Positions 57,930-64,000 of a DNA stretch of 64,000 nucleotides are shown one piece after another. Source of the DNA: Allofranklinella schreckenbergeri (GTDB lineage: Bacteria > Pseudomonadota > Gammaproteobacteria > Burkholderiales > Burkholderiaceae_C); NCBI RefSeq assembly GCF_003703475.1, contig NZ_RDQM01000001.1, forward strand, positions 211,044 through 275,043, read 5' to 3'. A model generated the notes under the pieces. It saw nothing but the letters and a program-made list of their open reading frames with translations. It did no database searches and was not told where the DNA came from. A program made the translations under genes and the position numbers. The stretch's first letter is position 1. The number at the start of each line of letters is the position of its first letter.

Positions 57930-59447
57930 TCAAGAGGCGCCTTGCGTACCGATGCGCCCATACGTGTCCTCAAAGCGCACGATATCGTCCTCGCCCAGGT
58001 AGCTGCCCGATTGCACTTCGATGATCTCCAGCGGCACCTTGCCCGGATTGCGTAGCCGGTGCACATTGCCCAAGGGGATGTAGGTGGATTGGTTTTCTGT
58101 CAGCAACGTGACTTTGTCGCCATTGGTGACTTCGGCCGTACCGCTGACGACCACCCAATGCTCCGCGCGATGGTGGTGCATTTGCAGGCTGAGCGAGGCG
58201 CCAGGGTTGACCACAATGCGCTTGACTTGAAAGCGCGCGCCAACGTCCAGGCTGTCGTACCAGCCCCAGGGCCGGTACACCTTGCGATGGGTATCCGCCA
58301 GCCCCTGGCCCGCTTGCCTGCCCTGCCGCAGCGCGCCAACGATTTTCTTGACCTCTTGCGCGCGGCTTTTATCCGCCACCAGCACGGCATCGGGCGTCTC
58401 CACCACCACCACATCCTGCAAGCCCACGCCGGCAATCAAGCGACCGCTGGAAAACAGCAGCGTGCCGCTGCACGACTCCAGCAAGGCGCTGCCGCGCGTG
58501 GCATTGCCTTGCGCGTCGTGCGGCAATACATCCCACAGGGAATCCCAAGCGCCCAGATCCGACCAGCCCGCATCCAGCGCCAGCACGCCTGCGGGCACGC
58601 CCGCCGTGCTGTCGCGCGGCAAGCGCTCCATCACCGCATAGTCGATGGAATCGCTGGGGCAGGCAGCAAATGCAGCCTCGTCGGGGCGGATGAAATCCAA
58701 ATCCCGCCGGGCTTGCGCCATCGCCTGCTGGCAGGCTTGCAGGATATCGGGCCGGTACAGGCCAATGGCTTTCAGCCACACGCTGGCGCGCACCATGAAA
58801 AGCCCGCTGTTCCAGTAATAGCGGCCGCTGGCGATGTATTGGCCGGCCGTGGCCGCATCGGGCTTTTCCGTAAAGCTGGCGATGTGATGGCCTGCGCCCA
58901 GCGCGTGGTCGGAGCGCTCGATATAGCCGTAGCCCGTTTCCGGCGTGCGCGCCACTACGCCGAAAGTCAGCATGGCGCCATCCGCAGCCAGGGGCAGGCC
59001 GGCCTCGACGGTGCGTAAAAAAGCCGCCTGATCCGTCATCACATGATCGGCCGGCATGGCCAGCAAGATGGGATCGCACGTCTGCTGCGCCCCCACCTCG
59101 CTGCCTTGCGTGGCCGCGAGCGCCGCCAGCGTCAACGCAGGCGCTGTGTTGCGCCCTTCAGGCTCCAGCACGATGCTGGCCGCCGCGCCTGCGCCTTGCG
59201 CTTGCAGCCATTCCTGCAACTGGCTGGCCACCAGAAAACGATGCGCTTTGTTGCACACCAGGATGGGCGCTTGCACATGCGCAGCTTGCGGCGAAAGCCC
59301 CTCCAGCCGCCGCAGCGTTTGCTGCAACATGCTGTGCTCGCCCACAAGGCTCAGGAATTGCTTGGGATAGGCCTCGCGCGAGAGCGGCCACAGGCGCGTG
59401 CCCGAGCCGCCACACAAGACGACAGGGGCCAGGGTGAGTGTGTTCAT
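57930..59447 (-). CDS. manC: Mannose-1-phosphate guanylyltransferase / mannose-6-phosphate isomerase
   Basis: Bifunctional enzyme (505 residues) for GDP-mannose, a precursor of exopolysaccharide and O-antigen sugars. The pyrophosphorylase domain begins VVLCGGSGTRLWPLSREAYP, with LVLEPEGRNTAPAL-type (VLEPEGRNTAPALTLAA) and FTEKPD motifs. The C-terminal cupin isomerase domain is YRPWGWYDSLDVGARFQVKR and LSLQMHHHRAEHWVVVSG with the metal His residues, then GNVHRLRNPG. It stands alone, without an adjacent polysaccharide cluster. The start at 59447 has only a weak ribosome-binding site. Confidence 0.94.
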   Translation of the reverse strand: MNTLTLAPVVLCGGSGTRLWPLSREAYPKQFLSLVGEHSMLQQTLRRLEGLSPQAAHVQAPILVCNKAHRFLVASQLQEWLQAQGAGAAASIVLEPEGRNTAPALTLAALAATQGSEVGAQQTCDPILLAMPADHVMTDQAAFLRTVEAGLPLAADGAMLTFGVVARTPETGYGYIERSDHALGAGHHIASFTEKPDAATAGQYIASGRYYWNSGLFMVRASVWLKAIGLYRPDILQACQQAMAQARRDLDFIRPDEAAFAACPSDSIDYAVMERLPRDSTAGVPAGVLALDAGWSDLGAWDSLWDVLPHDAQGNATRGSALLESCSGTLLFSSGRLIAGVGLQDVVVVETPDAVLVADKSRAQEVKKIVGALRQGRQAGQGLADTHRKVYRPWGWYDSLDVGARFQVKRIVVNPGASLSLQMHHHRAEHWVVVSGTAEVTNGDKVTLLTENQSTYIPLGNVHRLRNPGKVPLEIIEVQSGSYLGEDDIVRFEDTYGRIGTQGAS

Positions 59448-59556
59448 GAACGACCCGAAAAACTTGGCTCAAAAGTGCCGCAGACTATAACGCCTGTTGC
59501 CACCGCGCCGCCCTTGCCCGCCTTACTCACGCGTTGGCTTCAAAGCATTTTTTATA
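59448..59556. other. manC upstream region
   Basis: A non-coding spacer with a leftward -10-like TATAGT about 40 nt before the manC start and no clear -35. Bases 59622-59781, between palindrome copy 17 and hrcA, also hold no gene; GATAAAAT lies about 11 nt before the hrcA start. No CIRCE-type repeat was seen. Confidence 0.35.
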
Positions 59557-59621
59557 CTTCAAAGGAAAATAAATATTGGCATTTAGGCAATTCATAAATG
59601 AAATTACTTTTCCTTATTGGA
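59557..59621. repeat. AT-rich palindrome, copy 17
   Basis: The arms are CTTCAAAGGAAAATAAAT and ACTTTTCCTTATTGG; the core is TTTAGGCAATTC. It lies between the divergent genes manC and hrcA. Confidence 0.75.
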
Positions 59622-59781
59622 AAACCAACTCCTGCCAGCGCCGCCCTCTCTCCCAAAGCAAAAAATGGCATGCATAGGCTTGGGCAGAAGGCCCATGCCA
59701 CGACCCTTTGATGTGCAAGCTCACCCGGCGGCACCCAGCCGCATGCGCCTGCGCGCATGGTGCAATCGATAAAATCTGCGC

Positions 59782-60810
59782 ATGCTGGATGAACGCGCCA
59801 AGGTTCTGCTGACCACTCTGATCGAACGCTATATCGAAGACGGGCAACCCGTGGGCTCGCGCACGCTTGCCAAGTCTTCCGGGCTGGAGCTTTCGGCGGC
59901 CACCATCCGCAACGTCATGGCCGATCTGGAGGACTTGGGCCTGGTTGCCAGCCCCCACACTTCAGCAGGGCGCGTGCCCACCCCCAAGGGCTATCGCCTG
60001 TTCGTCGATGGCCTGATGACGGTGCAGCGCGAGCAACTGCCCGGCGCGCACCTGCACACGCCCCATGCGCCCCAGCTCTCGCCTGATCAGCCCCAGCGCG
60101 TGATCGCCAACGCAGCGCAAATGCTCTCGGACATGTCGCAATTCGTCGGCGTGGTCGTAGCGCCGCAGAAAAGCAGCGTTTTCCACCATATCGAGTTTTT
60201 GCGCCTCTCTGCGCAACGCGTGCTGGTGATTTTGGTCTCGCCCGATGGCAATGTGCAAAACAAGGTGGTGCTCACCGATGCCGACATCGCGCCAGAGCAT
60301 TTGCAGCAAGCGAGCAATTACCTCAACGCCCACTACTGCGGGCTGACCATCGACCAGGTACGCGAGCGCCTGCGCCGCGAGATCGACCGCCTGCGCGCCG
60401 AAATCGCCTCGTTGATGGAAGCGGCCATTGGCGAGCCTGCCGACGCGGGCGAAGACGCGCAGCAAGACGTCGTCATCTCTGGCGAGCGCAACCTGCTGGC
60501 GGTAAGCGATTTCTCCCGCGATATGGACAGCATCCGCCGCGCCTTCGATCTGTTCGAGCAGAAAAGCCAAATCCTGCAACTGCTCGACGTCACCGGCCAA
60601 GCCCAGGGCGTGAAAATCTACATCGGCGGTGAAAGCCACATCGTGCCTGTTTCAGAGCTTTCCGTCGTCAGCGCGCCTTATGAAGTCGATGGCCAAATCG
60701 TCGGCACGCTGGGCGTGATTGGCCCCACACGCATGCCCTACGAGCGCATGGTGCACATCGTGGACATCACCTCGCGCTTGCTGACCAACGCTCTAAGCCG
60801 CTCCAAATAA
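59782..60810 (+). CDS. hrcA: Heat-inducible transcription repressor
   Basis: Represses groESL/dnaKJ-type heat-shock operons by binding CIRCE sites with help from GroEL. The product is 342 residues. The N-terminal winged helix is [37 protein letters not shown], followed by [20 protein letters not shown]; the GAF-like C-terminal domain ends [21 protein letters not shown] (quoted in part). No CIRCE element was found in the window, so its targets are elsewhere. A small membrane protein gene follows after 11 nt. Confidence 0.95.
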   Translation: MLDERAKVLLTTLIERYIEDGQPVGSRTLAKSSGLELSAATIRNVMADLEDLGLVASPHTSAGRVPTPKGYRLFVDGLMTVQREQLPGAHLHTPHAPQLSPDQPQRVIANAAQMLSDMSQFVGVVVAPQKSSVFHHIEFLRLSAQRVLVILVSPDGNVQNKVVLTDADIAPEHLQQASNYLNAHYCGLTIDQVRERLRREIDRLRAEIASLMEAAIGEPADAGEDAQQDVVISGERNLLAVSDFSRDMDSIRRAFDLFEQKSQILQLLDVTGQAQGVKIYIGGESHIVPVSELSVVSAPYEVDGQIVGTLGVIGPTRMPYERMVHIVDITSRLLTNALSRSK

Positions 60811-60821
60811 CGCCTGCCCTT

Positions 60822-61232
60822 ATGCCCCCTAACGACGACCCCATCATCGACATTCCCGCCCGCGAGATCGACCCGGAAACCCTCGATGGCCTGCGGCTGC
60901 TGAGCTGGATCAGCTATGGCATGCATCTGGCGGTGGCCGTTTGCGCCGTGGTGCCTGGGCTGGAGCCCAGCATGGTGCTGCTGCTGTTGGCGCTGGTGCT
61001 GGATCTGGTCAAGCGCGACGACGCCCTGGGCACCTGGCAGTGCAGCCATTTCGACTGGCGTATCCGCAGCGTTGGCTGGGCCATCGTCTGGTACGCCCTC
61101 ACCTCGCCCCTGTACCTGCTGCTTTACGTACCCGGCAAAATCGCCTGGTTCTTCGTCTCGCTGTGGTTTCTGGTGCGCATCGTCAAAGGCATGATCGCCA
61201 TGAACCAGCAGCAGATCGTCGAGAGCACCTAA
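60822..61232 (+). CDS. Small integral membrane protein, unknown
   Basis: A 136-residue inner-membrane protein with about four helices (LLSWISYGMHLAVAVCAVVPG, MVLLLLALVLDLV, VGWAIVWYALTSPLYLLLYV and FFVSLWFLVRIVKGMIAM). It resembles the DUF4870/TIC20-like small membrane proteins, with the phrase GTWQCSHFDWRIRS in the loop. The function is unknown. It is 11 nt downstream of hrcA and probably shares its transcript. Confidence 0.75.
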   Translation: MPPNDDPIIDIPAREIDPETLDGLRLLSWISYGMHLAVAVCAVVPGLEPSMVLLLLALVLDLVKRDDALGTWQCSHFDWRIRSVGWAIVWYALTSPLYLLLYVPGKIAWFFVSLWFLVRIVKGMIAMNQQQIVEST

Positions 61233-61343
61233 CTCCGCATCACGCACGCGTGCCGTTTGGGAGGAACTGAAAAACGGCACGACCTTTGCGCCACACCCTC
61301 TGGCCGAGGGAGAGGCGCGCCACTACCAACCTGAGAACACAAG

Positions 61344-62369
61344 ATGGACAAAAAGAAAAAGCACACCATCAACCTCGCCCTGCAAGGCGGCGGCTCGCAT
61401 GGCGCATTCACCTGGGGCGTACTTGATGCCCTGCTGGAAGATGGGCGCCTGCGCTTTGACGGCATCAGCGGCACCAGCGCTGGCGCCATGAATGCCACCG
61501 TGCTGGCCAGCGGCTTTGCCGCCGCTGCCGAGCTGGGCCTGCCGCGCGAGCAGGCACAACAACACGGCTGCGAACTGGCTCGCAAGGCCTTGCGCAAATT
61601 CTGGGAAGCCGTCGGCACGCTGGGCACCTTTTTTGCCGCCACCCCTTCCAACGTTGCCGCGCAATGGATGCCCTGGCTCAAGCCCTTCATGGCCCCCTCG
61701 CTCACGCCCGCGCAGAGCAACCCGATGGACATCAACCCGCTGCGCTCCCTGCTCAGGCAAAACGTGGACTTTCAAGCCATCGCACGCCACCAAGGCAAAG
61801 GGCTGGTGCCGCGCCTGTTCATTGGCGCCACCAACGTGCGCACCGGGCGCAGCAAAGTCTTTCAAGACAGTGAAATCACGCTCGATGCGCTGATGGCATC
61901 GGCCTGCTTGCCCCAAATTTTCAACGCCGTGGAAATTGATGGCGAGCACTACTGGGATGGCGGCTACTCCGGCAACCCCGCCATCTACCCCTTGATTTAC
62001 AACACCAAAAGCGACGACGTGCTGCTGGTGCAAATCAACCCCATCGAAACCGGCGCGATGCCCCAAACCATGTCGGAAATCCAGGAGCGCATCAACGAAG
62101 TCACCTTCAACTCCAGCCTGCTGGCCGAGCTGCGCGCCATTGAATTCGTGCGTCGCCTGCTGAGCGAAGGCCGCCTGGACGACTCGCGCTACAAAGACAT
62201 GCACATGCACCGCATCGACGGCGGCGCCTTTTTGCAAACCTTTGGCAGCGACAGCAAGCTGCGCGCCGACATCGGCTTTTTGCACAAGCTCTTTGCTGGC
62301 GGCCGCGCCTGTGCCGAGCAATGGCTGAGCGCCCATCGCGGCGATCTGGGCGTGCGCTCCACACTGTGA
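61344..62369 (+). CDS. Patatin-like phospholipase
   Basis: Serine acyl hydrolase of 341 residues. The oxyanion motif is QGGGSHGAF, the nucleophile elbow GISGTSAGAMNA and the catalytic Asp DGGYSGNPAI, so the Ser-Asp dyad is complete. There is no signal peptide, so it is probably cytoplasmic or membrane-associated. The C-terminal half has the DUF3336-less short bacterial form (RLDDSRYKDMHMHRIDGG). The start at 61344 gives the common MDKKKKHTINLALQ N-terminus. Confidence 0.9.
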   Translation: MDKKKKHTINLALQGGGSHGAFTWGVLDALLEDGRLRFDGISGTSAGAMNATVLASGFAAAAELGLPREQAQQHGCELARKALRKFWEAVGTLGTFFAATPSNVAAQWMPWLKPFMAPSLTPAQSNPMDINPLRSLLRQNVDFQAIARHQGKGLVPRLFIGATNVRTGRSKVFQDSEITLDALMASACLPQIFNAVEIDGEHYWDGGYSGNPAIYPLIYNTKSDDVLLVQINPIETGAMPQTMSEIQERINEVTFNSSLLAELRAIEFVRRLLSEGRLDDSRYKDMHMHRIDGGAFLQTFGSDSKLRADIGFLHKLFAGGRACAEQWLSAHRGDLGVRSTL

Positions 62370-62411
62370 GCAGCCGTGCCCACCCGCCGCTCGGGAACGC
62401 CTCCACAAAAT

Positions 62412-62480
62412 TCAATCAAAGGAAAAACAGCTTTATGCCTATCATGCCGAAACAAGGTTGATTTATTTCCTTTTGATTGA
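62412..62480. repeat. AT-rich palindrome, copy 18
   Basis: The outer arms are TCAATCAAAGGAAA / CCTTTTGATTGA, and the core CATGCCGAAACAAGG is the best match to the consensus. It lies 42 nt after the patatin stop. Confidence 0.92.
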
Positions 62481-62622
62481 TAAAAAGCATCCCTTCCGCG
62501 TTCTGGCGGTTTCGCCATAGCGCCCCTGCAAACCCCGCAAAATATCGCCCCCAAGCATGGCCCGCACAAGCGGGCCATGCGCTTTGGCAACTTCAACCTC
62601 TCCCCCACCCCCTGCCACGCCC

Positions 62623-63966
62623 ATGTCCGTCTTCAACTTCACCTTCGTCCCGTGGTTTCGCTCGGTTGCGCCCTACATCCACAAATTCCGCAACCAAACC
62701 TTTGTCGTCGGCGTATGCGGCGAAGCCATTGCCGCAGGCAAGCTGCAAAACCTGGTGCAAGACCTGGCCCTGCTGCACAGCATGGGCTTGAAAATCGTCC
62801 TCGTGCACGGCTTTCGCCCGCAAGTCAACGAGCAACTGCTGGCCAAAGGCCACCAACCGCGCTACTACAAAGGCCACCGCATCACCGACCCCGCCGCGCT
62901 GGACGCCGCGCAGGAAGCCGCCGGGCAATTACGCTTTGAAATCGAAGCCTGCTTCAGCCAGGGCCTGCCCAACACGCCCATGGCCGGCTCCAAAATCCGC
63001 GTCATCTCCGGCAACTTCATCACCGCCCGCCCCATGGGCATTCTGGACGGGGTGGACTTTCAACACACCGGCAAGGTGCGCAAAATCGACGTCGACGGCA
63101 TGCGCCATGCGCTGGAGACCGACTCCATCGTGCTGCTCTCGCCCTTTGGCTTCTCGCCCACGGGCGAGGCCTTTAACCTGGCGATGGAGGAAGTGGCCAG
63201 CTCCATTGCCATCGCCCTCAAGGCCGACAAACTGCTCTTCGTCAGCGAAGTGCCCGGCATCCGCGAAAAACCGCAAGCCGCGCCAGGCGAAGACAACCCC
63301 ATCGTCACCGAAATGACGCTGGCCGACGCGCGCGAGCTGCTGCAAAACACGCCCGAGGCCGAGCACCCCACCGACGCAGGCTTTTATCTCAAATACTGCA
63401 TCAAAGCCTGCGAAGGCGGCGTCGAGCGCAGCCACATCATCCCCTTTGCGGTCGATGGCTCCATCCTGCTGGAAATCTACGTGCACGACGGCATCGGCAC
63501 CATGGTGGTGGACGAGCGGCTGGAAGAAGTGCGCCAAGCCACCGCCGACGACGTGGGCGGCATCCTGCAACTGATCGAGCCGTTTGAAAACGACGGCACG
63601 CTGGTGCGCCGCAGCCGCACCGAGATCGAGCGCGACATCGCCAGCTACACCATCATCGAGCACGACGGCGTGATTTTCGGCTGCGCCGCGCTCTACCCCT
63701 ACCCCGAAGCGAGCACGGGCGAAATGGCCGCCGTCACCGTCTCGCCCCACGTGCAAGGCCAGGGCGACGGCGAAAAGCTGCTGCGCCGCATTGAGCAGCG
63801 CGCCCGCGCGCTGGGGCTGAAAAGCATTTTCGTGCTGACCACGCGCACCATGCACTGGTTCATCAAACGCGGCTTTGAAGCCGTCGATCCCGACTGGCTG
63901 CCGCAGGCGCGCAAGGACAAATACAACTGGGATCGCAAAAGCCGCGTGCTGGTCAAAAAGCTGTGA
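62623..63966 (+). CDS. argA: N-acetylglutamate synthase
   Basis: First enzyme of arginine synthesis; 447 residues. The N-terminal amino-acid-kinase domain (VGVCGEAIAAGKLQNLVQDLALL, KIVLVHGFRPQVNEQL) binds the arginine feedback signal. The C-terminal GNAT domain (DVGGILQLIEPFE, AAVTVSPHVQGQGDGEKLLRRIE, FIKRGFEAVDPDWLP) carries out the acetyl transfer. The start ATG 62623 gives the standard FVPWFRSVAPYIHKFRNQTFV beginning (in two parts); it has no Shine-Dalgarno sequence. The last 34 bases of the window show no gene that I can assign. Confidence 0.95.
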   Translation: MSVFNFTFVPWFRSVAPYIHKFRNQTFVVGVCGEAIAAGKLQNLVQDLALLHSMGLKIVLVHGFRPQVNEQLLAKGHQPRYYKGHRITDPAALDAAQEAAGQLRFEIEACFSQGLPNTPMAGSKIRVISGNFITARPMGILDGVDFQHTGKVRKIDVDGMRHALETDSIVLLSPFGFSPTGEAFNLAMEEVASSIAIALKADKLLFVSEVPGIREKPQAAPGEDNPIVTEMTLADARELLQNTPEAEHPTDAGFYLKYCIKACEGGVERSHIIPFAVDGSILLEIYVHDGIGTMVVDERLEEVRQATADDVGGILQLIEPFENDGTLVRRSRTEIERDIASYTIIEHDGVIFGCAALYPYPEASTGEMAAVTVSPHVQGQGDGEKLLRRIEQRARALGLKSIFVLTTRTMHWFIKRGFEAVDPDWLPQARKDKYNWDRKSRVLVKKL

Positions 63967-64000
63967 TGCGAGCGCGCCCTGCACGCACTGACCATGGAAA

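Noticed and set aside
10508-62480. The AT-rich palindromes as a CRISPR array or DNA-uptake sequences.
   Set aside because: They are dispersed singly, not regularly spaced with spacers, and are far longer than 10-12-bp uptake words; they are self-complementary and variable.
63967-64000. Start of the gene after argA (ATGGAAA at the window end).
   Set aside because: Only a few bases are visible, with no ribosome-binding site; it cannot be supported.

Overview
The window is a GC-rich, gene-dense piece of chromosome from a betaproteobacterium, most likely Burkholderiales and probably Comamonadaceae. The basis is the content: ispA-dxs, dapA-bamC-MBL, tyrS next to an M23 peptidase, FimV, a Bug-type solute receptor, a GbsR-led DoxX/DUF2269/DCC cluster and fused ArgA. 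No rRNA, tRNA, CRISPR array, prophage or complete IS element was seen.

Layout. 1-2952: isoprenoid genes ispA (5' cut) and dxs. 2978-6353: a small defence/TA island: a 164-bp palindrome, a duplicated gene tail, an AbiEi-like regulator, an AbiEii-like nucleotidyltransferase broken in a C6 tract, and a DinJ/YafQ pair. 6445-10231: a lipoprotein, an anchored unknown, and an 808-residue secreted DUF4214/DUF1566 protein whose 3' end looks like a diversified region. 10606-16029: proB, an orphan antitoxin, dnaE. 16077-19640: a six-gene GbsR operon. 20393-22278: rtcB-prfH RNA-repair pair. 22396-33432: envelope proteins, split T2SS genes gspC and gspG, orn, dapA, bamC, MBL hydrolase, an orphan OmpR-type regulator, copper chaperone, protease-FHA pair. 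33429-46952: maf, a RsmI-like methylase, truA, fimV, a CBS/DUF294 protein, sirtuin, dnaG, azlCD, Bug protein. 47116-49256: cobS, cobT. 49374-54482: a seven-gene operon that looks like an undescribed small-GTPase/Roadblock signalling system. 54743-63966: tyrS, a regulatory intergenic region with a candidate structured RNA, M23 peptidase, manC, hrcA, a membrane protein, patatin, argA.

Two families of repeated palindromes are the most striking non-coding signal. One is an AT-rich palindrome of about 58-76 bp with a CGGCA/TGCCG core; 17 clear copies lie between genes, often within 50 nt of a stop codon. The other is a 275-bp GC-rich element with a terminal stem and two hairpin arms, flanked by CTAG. 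Two full copies in opposite orientation have paired changes in one stem. There is also a 56-bp mini-form, a lone end and a decayed arm.

Best candidates for something new: the GTPase/Roadblock/PAS/PhnD-like operon; the two repeat families; the structured RNA region between tyrS and the M23 gene; and the possible diversity-generating target at 7808-7897.
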